Part shown: one piece after another, positions 48,376-61,400 of the stretch
How the letters are laid out: each line of letters starts with the position of its first letter
How positions within the stretch are numbered: position 1 is the stretch's first letter
Assembly: GCA_018907035.1 (NCBI GenBank)
Contig: JACCIC010000189.1
Span: 601,501 to 665,500 of the forward strand
From: Sycobia sp. Sy_11
Taxonomy: Eukaryota > Arthropoda > Insecta > Hymenoptera > Epichrysomallidae
Reading direction: 5' to 3'
Length of the DNA: 64,000 nucleotides
Program-made: the position numbers and the translations under genes
The notes under the pieces: generated by a model
Told to the model about the DNA's origin: nothing
Databases searched by the model: none
What the model saw: only the letters and a program-made list of their open reading frames with translations

Positions 48376-49881
48376 GTTTTAATGATCTAAAGTAAGAAGT
48401 TCAGGAAATTTATTAAAATTATTATTAATAATACTGAAGTTTTAGTTTAAAATTAGTTACTTTTAGTTTTAAAAAAATTAATTAAAAAATAATTACGTAT
48501 AATACTAAAAATCTGTTAAATAAATTACATTTTGTTGTTATATTGAACTATTGAATAAAAATAGAATTATTATATATTTATTACATGCATTATAAGAATG
48601 GAGATTGTGAAAATTTTAGGGCATGGAAAAAAATGAAATATTTATCAAACATAAACGAAGATTAGCATTATTTTTTATGTTACTATTGAATAATTTTTCT
48701 ATTTTAAAAGAATGGAAATATTTAGGAAATAATGATTTTATATTTTTGCCAAATTATAATAAAGCCATAACCGAGACGTGAGCACACAAACGCGTATACA
48801 GGCACATCCACATAAACTCTTTTGATCGTGGTCTCAGTACTTTCTATCAGTATTCTATTCCATTGCCTTATTTTAAAACTTCTATTTTCTTTCGAATCAA
48901 GTCATTGGCTTGATCTAATGGCGGAGCCTCGCATCAAAAATTCAGAATAAAATTAATCAGCATTTCCCGCTGTGACCAATCGTCGATAACTAACGGCGCG
49001 GATATTTCGGCTTTGTTGATGGCTTTGGTGCTTTTTTTTTTGTAAAAATCTGTAACGCGAATCCGCAATGTGAGACTGACAAATTCGGCGCCCACAAGTC
49101 TACAGAACACGATGGGCATCGGAATCGAACGGCGTGTAGTTCACTCGGTGAGTCCATAGATTCTAAATGATCTTAACTCAAAGTCACAACTTGAACCTGA
49201 TTTTTTGGCTTTAGTCGTATCAAGTCTCGATTAATATTGGTAATGCAATTTACCATATCTCGTCATAAATGCTCGTCATTCTTTAAAAGCGCGGTAGTAC
49301 TTGGCTGATGCACCAAATTATAGGTATAGTCGAAGCGGAAACAACAGGGAAAGTCTTTAGCATTTAGCATTTAGAAAGAATTTAGCGCCACTGCTTAAGC
49401 ATGAAGATGGCTACAGATTCGCATGTTGAATCATTTAAGCGGATTATGGCAAAAAAAAAAAAAATGAAACGCAATTCAAGATAGAGCCGAACCGTAAATA
49501 TTGAAGCACTTGACTGTCTTCTCTTGATGCGTTATGCACTGACGCGTTGACTTTAGACCTGTACTTTATGTATTACATTTATAATTTATAGAAATTAACT
49601 TGATATTCGCGTCAGTATATCTGGACTGGGTTACTTCAAAATTAGTCGACGAATCGTTGCTGGCCCATAGTTGCTGCTCTATATATAACTATTCTCCGCG
49701 TATATTGCTATGAATATTTTATTTTGAATGAATAAGCAATTAAATATAGAGTCATATAATTAATATATTATATTACATTACATAAACGAAACAGAATTTT
49801 TAATTAAACTAACTTACCATTTTTAGCGAGATAAAATATGCCAATCAGCGAAATGATGAAAATGGATTTAGAAAAGTCCAT
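45882..49881 (-). CDS. Serine protease homologue with Ser-to-Thr substitution, copy 6
   Basis: Exons 49881-49818, 47231-46912, 46774-46460 and 46085-45882 join in phases 1, 0, 0 to give 300 residues. The signal peptide begins MDFSKSIFIISLIGIFYL. VLGG is at 28-31. His57 is Asn74 (LSTANLF), the Asp102 region reads IYNFAIVQ, and the Ser195 motif is GDTGGP (Thr236), so catalysis as a serine protease is not expected. Exon 2 is 320 nt, as in copy 8, rather than the 329 nt of copies 2-5. The first position of the GGG(A)AI block reads FGSGAI, so Cys42 and Cys58 are absent. CHFWF...TCG, TGVCF and LDCDN keep the other disulfides. The tail is FMHFNRPY. Codons are noticeably richer in G and C than in copies 2-5. 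TATA is at 49977-49984. Confidence 0.9.
48327..48372. repeat. TA microsatellite
   Basis: A (TA)n tract in intron 1 of copy 6. Confidence 0.95.
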
Positions 49882-49976
49882 ATTTTCCAAACAAATTGTA
49901 TCCACTTTTAAAGCAAGTATGTTTTAGCTGCATATGTACTTAAACGTATGTACAATAAATGTTCACTTAATTCATA

Positions 49977-49984
49977 CCTTTATA
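49977..49984 (-). promoter_or_regulatory. TATA box of copy 6
   Basis: TATAAAGG lies about 96 nt upstream of the copy 6 ATG. Confidence 0.5.
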
Positions 49985-49989
49985 CTAAT

Positions 49990-52956
49990 TCCAATTTGAA
50001 TATTTATTACTTCATCTGGATTCTCCATTTTAGAACGTAAAGTATTTGCACAGTATATGTTTGAAAAGAATTTGCGGATAAAATACTTATTTGGTTGATT
50101 CAAACCATGATAGTATCTATTTTCAAATTAAAAATAATTCCCACTATCACTTCCTTCCTCAAATGAAATATTAAAAATTCAAAGTCTTATTCAAACTGCC
50201 AGGAATTTCTAAATGTTGACTTTATCGCGGTTCAAACGCTAACTCACAATTAGGAAATTAAAGCAAAAGTTTATTTTGTGACTCCCAATCAGGAAGTCAA
50301 GTACAATTGCGACAGCCGTTCTACATCTTTTTGGTTTAAATTGCTCTTCAATAAAGAAACCAACTTTGTTTCTGCTCAAGAAAAAATTGTGTACCTTATT
50401 CAAGTATAGTTAAAAATATAGTAAAACATTTAAGTTCTTCTTATTGTATTTTCCTATTAAAAAAATCATCAAAAAAGTTATAGAATAAAATAAACCAAAA
50501 AAGTATATAATATATAGACTGCTTATAAAGAGGATCTCCTCATTTTCTTGAAAAATAAAGATTAGCTTAAAAAATAATTTGACGCAAGATTAATAATTAG
50601 AGGCATTTATTAATTTAAATGTACACACAACTACTAAAAAATATATAACTATTATTATAAAAAAATTGAGGATATTGAATTCTGAAAAAAATTTTAATTT
50701 ATCGAAGAAATATTTTTAATTAATGAACAATAGTATATCATTATTATAACAACTATTATATTACTTAACCTAGAGTAGTAAAAATAAAAACAGAATTGGA
50801 AAGACTATTAAAAAAGTTGCTAGTTACGAATGAGTTTGTAAAGGATTTATTAAAAACTTGAGACTAGGTTTTGAAAACGCATTGCCTTCTGATTTTGTTC
50901 ACATTTTGTATAGGAAAGATTATTTTTAAACAAATAACAACAAATAATGAAAATACATTTTTGCAAATTGATCTTTGAGAATACACAAAATTTTGACAAA
51001 ATATTTTAAACAATAATTGTATCTCATCCAAACACAGATGTTTGTGGTATACTTTTTTCTGTGTAATCGATATTTTTTAAGAAAAATTAAGAATTCTCTA
51101 TGTGAATCCCTTTCAGTGGATGGATATCTTTTATGTTTGTTTCATTTGTCAGATATCACAGATCACTGACATATCGACACTGGTTTTTTGCAATATTATT
51201 TGTTTTGAATTGCCTTTTTTTAAGTTTTAGAGAGAAATATATAGAAAAAAATATATATTTCAGTAAGTACTACAACTGTTTTTTAAAACATTTTTAAAAT
51301 ATTCAATATTGCTCAATATACCATGATTTTTTATAGAATTATCACAGGTTTCGACTTCTAATCTGTATTTCTTATCAGATTTATAATCAATATCTTCAAA
51401 AACTTAAGTATATAAAGTAATAAAATGAGTTAGGAATGGTGCATTATTATTCCTTACTATGTTTATATATTTATGTATTTATATATTTATAATTATCTTT
51501 ATATATATGAAAATGATTTTTTTAACTGTCCAACAAGTAATAGTACTTTGTAGGATACTTTTCTTCATCAGAATTTACAGTAGTATTTTCATTAAACACT
51601 AGAAATAAAAAAATATATCTACATCGCGGTAATAAAATGACTTCAGAGAAATATATTCCATTGTTTCTAAATGAAACAAAAGAAAATATCGAAATCAATT
51701 TGTACAAAGTCACGTGTGTTTTAAAAAAATGAAATTTTTGTCATTTCTCAATTAATCTCTTTAATTTCTTCAAATCTGATAAATAAAAATAACATTTTAT
51801 ACTTTGCATAAATCATAATAGTACTACGATGGCATTACTGTATTTACTAGAACATAGAAAATAATTTTTGAATTAATTAAAATCAGATTGATTTATTAAA
51901 GTTTAATTTTATTTATTTAACTTTTATCAAAGCTTAATTTTATTACATAAATAATGGAAAATTTTAATAATATAAACTTCTCTAAGATAGTAATAAAATG
52001 ATATTTCAGAATAATTATTATTTCTAATATTTATTATTTCTAATATGATTATTTCTAATTGAAACAAAACAAGGTATTGAAAACCATTCTACATAGTCAA
52101 GTATATGTAAACATGCGTACTTATTATTATGAAGTCAAGAAGTTATTTATCAAAACTGTCAAATAGAAAAAAGAATGCGGAAATTGGAGAAATGGAATAT
52201 ATTTCTGAGAGCTCCTTTCATTAATTCTGTGCACAATATATTTTGCTCCAACTTCTATTGTTCAATTAAGAAAATAACATTCGACAAAAGTTGTTAAAGC
52301 ATTTTCAATTTGGCGAAATAAAAACACTTCTATAAATTACAATTGAGGAATTAAGCTTACTAGTACCATTCATATTGGAAAAAAAAATTATTTTCCTTTA
52401 TTACTGAAAAGAGATTTGAAATAATCAGCAATGATAATTCATCATACATGCGTTATTCCGTGCTTTCGTAAAAATATCAATTATAGGCGTATGAGTTTAT
52501 ACGTGAGCATACGTGTGTGCGTTCGTTTTTGTCCATGCGTGTGCATGCATGTGCTTGTGTGACAAAAGATCCTCAACATCCATTTATACATTATTATCAA
52601 GATCGATTTTATTCATCATCAAATTTTCAAGTCAAAGCGAAAAAAAATGAAAAGCTTATATGGAAACAGCTGTAAATAAAATATTTATTGTGAATTAATT
52701 GTATATTTTAATAAATGCAGATAACATATATATGCACACATACACACACAGTAAAGTCAATTTTCTTTACTATATCTTTAAAGAAAAAAAGTGTTCTATA
52801 TATAAAATAACATATGTATGCGTCTATGCTTGTGATGATACCTCCTTGATTGTGAAATTTTTTTATGCTTTTATATATACCTACATACAAAAGATATTTA
52901 TTACTAATTAATTATTATCATATGAATATATATTAATGTATATGAATTCAAAAATT

Positions 52957-53008
<52 letters not shown>

Positions 53009-53500
53009 AGTTTATCTCGGTCCTAATTAGATTTTATGCGAAATCGATAAAAAGGATGATGTTAGCTAAACGATAAAAACTATGTTGAGTCTGAAAATGG
53101 ACCAAAAACATTAAATTACTCTATATCTTTAATTTAATAGATATATATGTAGTAACTCCACAGCTTTCTATTAAAAATAATTTGTTGCAATTCAGATACT
53201 ATTTGTTGATGTAATACCTATTTAGAATTTTTAAAACCTAATTTAAAAAGTATAATAAGTACGGTCGATTACAGTATATATATTCTGTCATAGATATATT
53301 ATTTAAATAGTATTGATTTAAACAAAATTGGAAGTAATATATATTTGAAATATCAGCTCAAAATTCTAAATTAAAATTAAATACTCTAACTTAGAATCAG
53401 TGAGAATTCTGAACTACAGTGTATAAGCAATAATTTACCTATTAAATCTCGTCAACGATCACTATTTTAACTAGTTTTCCACTAATTGAATTTAAAAAAA
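49990..53500. other. Intergenic spacer between copies 7 and 6
   Basis: Very AT-rich with a TA tract at 52963-53006. I found no gene, transposon or exon fragment. Confidence 0.5.
52963..53006. repeat. TA microsatellite
   Basis: A pure (TA)n tract. Confidence 0.95.
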
Positions 53501-53506
53501 TACAGT

Positions 53507-53705
53507 CTAGTTTCTAATGCGTTGCCGGTTGTAGCGGATGAATCCGGATAATGAAATAATTCCTTTTGCAAAGTTCAAGATATCGGTCAGGAACAGCGTT
53601 ATCTTCGTGTACATAGCTCCAATTTTAGTATTACCACAATCCAGTATTGTAAAAGATACAATTCCTACACCCCCTATAACAAGTGGACCATCAATGCGAC
53701 CCTAT

Positions 53706-53759
<54 letters not shown>

Positions 53760-56595
53760 TTATTATTATAACTTGAAAAATAATTATTTACTAATTCAAA
53801 TATTTTATGAAAAGATTTAGGCGAATGCAATAAATGTTCATTTTAAGATCATTGTACAAACGGTACGATATGGGAATATGTTCATTTGACGCCGACATAA
53901 GATTAGATCAAGATGCCCTTGATCCGACTCTTAATTGCATCGGAAGTTAGCGATTCCTTTGGTGTTGCTCAATTAGCAGTAGATAGATCTGAATCTATAA
54001 CTCTTGATATCGAAACTACATAAATGAAATTTATCGAAGAATCCAATTTAATTTGATGATTGGGAAGCCTTTTGTGCTTTATTTGCATGCTTGAAATATG
54101 ATTCAATATCACCGATGTCAGTTATTTGTAATATTAAATTCCTGTATAACAGATAGCGGTACTATTGAAATATCATTTTTCGGGCTTACTTTATTAATGA
54201 TTCTGTTGTGCAACTTCTTCGACTACTGAAACAGTCCACTCAAATTGAATTTGCGGAGTTTGCATCTAATTCGTATTGCAGTGTTCACTTTGTAACATAT
54301 TTCAAATTCAATCCACAATAGAAAGAAATTTCGAAAACGAAGTTGATACTTTCGTTTTACTTGGGCTCGCATCAGATTTACCATTATAATTAAATAGATT
54401 ATATATTAAACTTTCGCCGGAAACAACATCGCATTCTTTAAAATGCTCATTCTCGCTCCGTGTATATTAAATACGCACACTTTATTATGTTTTCTCGATA
54501 ACAAAACATTTTGTTACTTTTTACCATTTAATACAAAATTATCAGATATTTGTTAGCCGCTAAAATAGAGGGATTGTCTTCCATCAGATACATTAGAAAA
54601 AAAGACAAAATAAAATTATAGTCATGAAATTTATGCCATAGAGGTAAGACGTGCTTACTAGTGCTCTTGTATTTACTATAAACAAAGAATACGAGTAAGA
54701 AAGCGTCTAATTTAGAAGACTATAACTCGAATCCGATCGTATTTTATTCATACAAAATATTATATTTTACATTCGATTTCAAAATGGAGTCGATTTATTA
54801 TTCACGAGTGTACCTACATAGAGTACATCAAACATTTCTAGAAAATTGAATTACGTAATAGTCATTGAAATAGATCTTGTTTCCAGTGAACAGAAATTAA
54901 TAATACACTATCCATGAAATCTTCAGTTGAATATTTTATAATTGAGTCTATACTCCAAACTTACAGACATGTTTTATTTACTACTATTACCACCTCACCT
55001 TGTGTACTTTCCCATCAATATTACTTTTAGAAACAATATAGTATATGCTAATTTTTTAAAGGCTTATGAAACAAGCCCCCGTCAATTCTGCTGTGTTATT
55101 TCGATTCATTATGTCACACATATTGATAATCGTATATTATGGAGAAAACAAGAATTGACAAACTTGTTCAAAAAGATTATAAACTTTTCCATATCTCAGT
55201 AATAGACTCAACTTCCACCGCTGAGAAGTCGTAATTGATACCATGGATCTGTTCCTCTTCCACCTTCGTCCATTCGTTTTGATAATTTTCATTTACAGAT
55301 GGTAATCTAAGACTATCCGCATTTGGATTGAATTCAAGTTCGACATGTCTTTCTAACTAAAAATAAAAAATAACTTTCTTTATTTTATGTAATTGTAATT
55401 TTCTCTTGCAAATTTATAATGAAATATTTTTATATGAAAATCAAGAAACTGATATATTTTTAATTGGAATGGTACTGTAAATAGTGAGCAATATAAAAAA
55501 AGATCATAGTATTTGGGTGATGAATATGATTCCGATTAAATCAGATAATTTTGATTGCCTCCAAAATGGGACCTGTGAAGTTAGAGGATCTAGTACTGTA
55601 ACAATCACGAGATATTGCAATGCGTTACTTGTAATTAGTTCTTTCTTTTATTTAACTTATATTATCTATTAATATATAAAATAATAAATTATATTATTAA
55701 TATACTTAAAACTGCAAGCTGATACTTTTGACACTGGATTTGAAGCCAGAGTAATATTTAAGGCAAAAAAAGTTGTACTGGAACGGTTTACAAGTTATTT
55801 GCAATTGAATTAGAAATAATTAGTCGTATTTAGACGACTACCGTATATTTTATATATGGTATAATTAACTGGTTTTCTTAATCTATAAATTAATTATAAA
55901 ACTTTCAAAACTCATCAATAACATTATATTAAGTACAGAATTATAGAGAAAAATTTATTACAATTTTTTCCTTGATTCTTATTTTATCCTCAACTTCAGT
56001 ATCAGAATTGAGATGTTCATTAAAAAGCATTTCTCTGACTGCACAGTAGATCTTATTTAATTAGAGGAAAGTATTATCTTATGCATAAGAAAGTAGCACA
56101 TATATGAAATCGAGCAGGGTCGAGTTTTAAAACTTTACAGGCCAACTTTGGAAGCAGTCCAATTTATCTATCTGAAGATGGATCAATTAAAATACATCTT
56201 TATTCATAAATCTAAAAATATATTTAGGATTTAAAATTTAAAAAATTTTAAATCTTCTAGAAAGATTTTTAATTAAATTTTCCAGGCATTACAGATTAAA
56301 ATAAATTTACCTTAACAGCAGCAAAACTATAAACTAAGAAACTTGGATAAAAATATACTATGGACCGTTATTCTGCAAGCAACTGGGTTACTTATATCAC
56401 TTGATCCGACCACCACAGATAAACACTTTTTTTTTAATTCGCCATTTCTATTCAAGAAAATGTCAGCAGTGGACAGAATGTATAGTCTGTTTGAATTGTG
56501 ACTGGCTTGTATTTAAACCTGATAGTTAAAGATATGCTCATGTTGTACTAAAGTACCCCCTACTATGACTTCATTTCCCAAGGCTAATACAAAAC
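53507..56595 (-). pseudogene. Serine protease homologue pseudogene, copy 7
   Basis: Three exon relics are collinear with copy 6. Exon 2 (about 56590-56311) reads LALGNEVIVGGTLVQHEH, then a stop, has lost the GGxAI block, continues as LSTADIFLNRNGELKKK, and frameshifts before YPSFLVYSFAAVK. Exon 3 (55356-55068) begins LERHVELEFNPNADSLRLPS, loses 26 nt relative to copy 6, hits in-frame stops, and ends NNTAELTGACF with the donor changed from GT to AT. Exon 4 (53701-53507) is still fully open: GRIDGP..., ILDCGNTKIGAMY, FIRYNRQR, 64 codons. Its acceptor sits directly against a long TA tract. I found no exon 1 upstream. The closest relative by exon 3 and 4 wording is copy 6. The gene is dead unless exon 4 is used otherwise. 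Confidence 0.88.
53706..53754. repeat. TA microsatellite at exon 4 acceptor of the pseudogene
   Basis: (TA)n starts a few bases upstream of the acceptor AG at 53703-53702, replacing the polypyrimidine tract. Confidence 0.95.
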
Positions 56596-56599
56596 TTGA

Positions 56600-58497
56600 A
56601 AAAAAAAACAAATAACATAAATCTTTCGTATATTATATAGATAGCTATTTGGCAATTACAACATATTAGTTCAATACTAGTTAAAAAATGTATAAGGTTA
56701 GTATATCCATACTTGAGTATAACTATATTTACCCTCGTAAAATGGTTAGATTTTATGCGAATCCCGTTATTATATAAAATAAGCGGCACCTATAAGTCAC
56801 TTCCTGAGCATGGCTTAAGCAATTCCATTTATGTACACTACGACTAATTCCATGAAATTTAATCCAAGATAGTGAATTATGCTTCCAATAATAATGAAAT
56901 TTTAATAAATTCATATTAAAGATAACGTGTACGAAATTATATAACTTGCGATAATTTTGGTTTGATAAATTTATTTTAAATCATTTTAACCATTCGATTA
57001 GTCAACCCTTAAAAATTAATTTTTATAAGCTTTGTAATTATAATTTCATGTAAATTTTCAATTTTACAGAAATGGTTCTACTTATATGGAAAGTGTATTC
57101 ATAAATTAAATAATGCCGTGCTGTAAATGTGTTATTTTAAGTATAAATAATACAACTCTTATAATTAATAAGCAATAAATAGTAACAGTACTATTTTTAG
57201 TTTTAATTAACAACTGCGTACAGTTCTCTTTGTATAACTAGGAAGTCGCGTGTTGAAAAGATGAGTCATCACAGCGTCCGTTACACTATTTAATTATACA
57301 CTGTTATTTCAAAATTGAAAACGTGTTTAAATGTAAAATTCTTAAAAACAACTGAACATATCTAAAAGAAATTGAGAATATTACAGATAATATTATGACA
57401 TAAAACGTGAAATAAGACATTAACAAATAGTCAACTTTACTTCCATATTATTCGGTGTGTCCAACGAAAAATACTATATACAAAACCAACTTTTATACAA
57501 GTGTTAAAAGTTACAATAAGTAACTTATATATTCATTTAAGAATTCCATAAAAACATTTATAACTAAATTAGAACTAGTAAATAATGAGTATCTGATGAT
57601 AATGAATAAGTACTGATTAATAGACGCGATTCTCATGATGATACCTACTGCCCAATGTACCAGGCATAAGTCATCATTATATCGAGATTCAAAATTGACA
57701 AGCACTCGTGATAGTCTTAATCTACGGCATAAAAATGGCTTCATTTTTTATATTTTAGGGTAGAATTACATGTGTTCGTATGGCAGGCTACTAAGCTCAC
57801 GCTCGGCTCTGCGACCTGTTAATTTACATGTCATGCAAATGAATTGCAATCATGTTTGCATTAGAACTTTGTTAATTTAACATTTCATTCTTCAAAATCA
57901 TGTTAAAAAGTAGAGGTTCCTATTTAAAAAATCATCTTCTTGGAATGACCTTCAAATGGCCAGCTTTGCATTATGGTCACCCCTAGTTTATATAAAATGT
58001 TTTTTTAACAAGTCATATTTTCCAACTTATTCAAGGGTTCTGGGACCTTTGTAATAATCTGTACAATTATTTTATTTCTTAAATATATGAACAATAGTGT
58101 CAGCCAAAAATCGCCGTCAGTTCAAACAGTATAATGATACATTTATGTATATTATCGTTGAAGCACCAAGACGAGATTACTACATTCCTTCTTCAGATAA
58201 TATAACCTTGATTTCAGGCATCCTTCTCCTTGTTCTAACTTAAAATAATGCGTAAAAATTATTCGAATCAATAGAATTAACGGGTCGAAATAATTTTTTT
58301 AATGAGATAAAACAAATTATTTTTATTAATACACAGATGTTCGACTTATAAATTAATTCAATATATACATTAGAGATTCGATATACTTAGTGGTGGATAA
58401 ATAAGTTATTTTATTCACACTTGACAGTTTGCAAATGAAAAGATGTTTACACCATTTGGTATTTATGCAATGATTTAAATATATAAAAATATATGTA
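56600..58497. other. Intergenic spacer between copies 8 and 7
   Basis: AT-rich unique sequence. I searched it for a signal-peptide exon for copy 7 and found none that pairs with a GTAAGT-type donor. Confidence 0.5.
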
Positions 58498-61400
58498 TCA
58501 AGTAGCTGGTAGTCTTGAAATATGCGGACGATTCATAAAGGCAATTGTATCGCTCGTAGGTGTATCTGTAAGGATATTTTCAATAAAATTGAGGAAGGCC
58601 GATACCCTTGTGTATCTAGCACCACGTTCAGTGTCATCACAATTGACAGAGCTTCGGCTGGCAATTCCCACAACTTTCATTTGATAAACTAGCGGGCTAC
58701 CACTATCGCCCTGCATAAATGAATCATAACCATTAATTTTCGTAAAAATTAGACTCTATTTATTAATATTGAGATTTTATATAAAAAAAGACCCCGAGCT
58801 TTCTTTACGCCATTTGCGAGGCTGGTTAAATATTTGTTATTTTATAATTTTGTTTATATTATTCTATAAATTTTATTAATTTAATTTTTACTAGCATAAT
58901 TCACAGTATCACATAATATGCAAGTTGGATAAATTATTTATAAACAAACACCATTGAATTGTACTTTCATTACTAATTACGACAAAACTAATTTATTTTT
59001 CAGTAAAGTGAAAAATTAGAGTGTTTTTTTTTTATTTTCTTTAGAAAAAAAGCATTTCATTTAACCGGCCGGCCATTAATATTAATTACTACTATAAAAT
59101 ACATTGTTTTTTTTACTAATTTATTCAACAAATTGCACTTACCGAGCAAGTTCCAGCTAAACGTTTTGGAGGATTAGCTACCATTAATCCACATATATAT
59201 GCGCTGATGTTCGCGTTCGGATAATATGTTCTACATAAACTGTCAGTAACAATGTTAATATGACCGAATTTCAAACTATAATCTGATTTTCCGTCAATTC
59301 TTATTGGTTTTCCACTGTCTTTATCGATCGCTGTTTTCACAGTATTAAATCCAAAACCAGCGACTACAGCTGCTCTTCTGCCAACTGTTTCATTAGCGGT
59401 TGGTAAATACAATTTGATTAAAACGGAATTTCCGTCGAGTGTCCATCCTTTTTTTAGCTGCGAAAAAAGTTTTATTGTTTAGAACTGTTCACTGGTAATC
59501 ATTAGAGTTGTACATAGAGTAACGTTGATGGAACTTGGTAAAATTTTATCAGTGATAAGTAATATTTAACTTAACATAGTTTTTGAAAGACATTAATAGT
59601 TTTATTTATGTTGTGAAATGTTCTATTATATAATTAATAATGAATATTAATTAGGAAAAGATTATGCACATTTTACTGGACTTATAAGGAATTGTACTAT
59701 ATTTTTTTATAATATAATAATCAGAGCTCTAATTATATTAATATGTAATAAAAACTCAATTAATAATTAGTATCTTTATTAATAGAAAGTAGAGTAATTT
59801 TTCGTCAAACCCTCAAAGTCACTCACTTATTTGAGAAAGAGAATGTAAGTTTTGAATTAGAATAGAGTATTGTATAGAGTATTCCTTCAGTCAATATTCA
59901 TCTCTAAGGTTTTTCAATAAAAAAAGAAAACCCATCGAATATTAGATTGAATTAATATTTCATTCTAGATTTCTCGGCATGTACTCGTATTCGATATGTA
60001 TTACTCCTTATTACAGACGCTTATTAGACTTCACGTTAATTTGCAAGTAAGCCCACCTTCAATGCCGCGATGTCATTATCAAGAATATGATCGGTGTAAG
60101 GTGGAAAATATATGATATCAACATTGTCTCTGATGCCTTCATTCAAGTTTAAATTATCTGTGCCCGCGGCAATTGTAAAAGACATATTATGGAGTATACC
60201 GCTCTCATTCACAAAGCAATGAGCGACAGACAACACAACATTGGGCGAAACGATACCTCCGCCACATTGAAAGTAGTATACGTTTGAGAAGTTATATCTG
60301 CCCAAAACTGCAGTTTGATACTTAAAGTCCTCTTGACGAGCATTCAAACCATTTACAATGTTTTCCATGGGCAAGCCTGAAACTAAAACGAAAAATAAAT
60401 TAATCACAAATGCTTAGATTATTATCAGGCTTAGAAAATTTTATTAACGAATAATTAAAATCTGTTAGATCAGATTATTTAATCTTTACACACTTTTTAC
60501 CAGAATTCCACTGCTACCTACACTTCTCATTTGTTTTCGTTAGTCTATGGTAAAAATTGAAGAATGAAAAATGGATCCGAAATCAATTGATATCATACTT
60601 TGTAATAGCAATATCAACTGATTCTATTACATAAAACAACATAATATTTAATTTACCCAGTCAAGGAATAGTATAAATACGTTAATCATTTTCTTTACTC
60701 CAATGTTTAGGGCAGCTTTTTTCATAATTATACTAAATCATCAAAAATAAATGGCCATGACTAGTATTTTCTACTATAGCTATCATAATCATATCTTATG
60801 AACGTGTACTTGATCTTACTGGCTCTTGCTATGGTGAACACATGACACAATAAAATTCAAAATTAACAAAAAATATTATATTTAGGTTTGGAAGTTGTTT
60901 TTCATCGGAACCTTCCTAAGAATATTTTCTTTACCCAGAGTAGTGTGAGACTTTAATAACCTTATATATTCAGTACCTCTATTCATATCAGCTTGCGAAA
61001 CAGTATCTTACAGTAATTTTGTGGTGACCTTTGTTAATCATAATAATAATTTTATTTTTTTAGTGAAAGTTAATTTGTATTTACTTTTGGTTTATTAATA
61101 TTGTTACGGTTTTACTAAGAAATATATTTTAGATAATAATCTACTTCCCTTAAAATAAATCAGGTAAAATAAATACATAAGAAAAAGCCAGTAGTCTCAG
61201 ATGAACTGAAAATATAGTAGTTATATTTTACAACTTAAATACCTATAATTACTTTTCTAGAGAAAATTAAAGATCTGAAACATTATCACTTACTAAATTG
61301 ATAGTTTTTTTTGTAAATCTAAAAATTATTTAACGTTTATATTCAAAAATATTATTATAAATATACTAGTATTTTGGCTGTCTCTTTTATGCATCATGAT

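Noticed and set aside
48934..49119. 61-codon minus-strand frame in intron 1 of copy 6
   Set aside because: No family resemblance; it contains a homopolymer-coded Lys run and is flanked by splice sites that skip it.
56571..56789. Candidate signal-peptide exon for the pseudogene
   Set aside because: The frame begins without ATG in the right place, lacks a hydrophobic core like the other exon 1 sequences, and has no GTAAGT donor in the expected phase.
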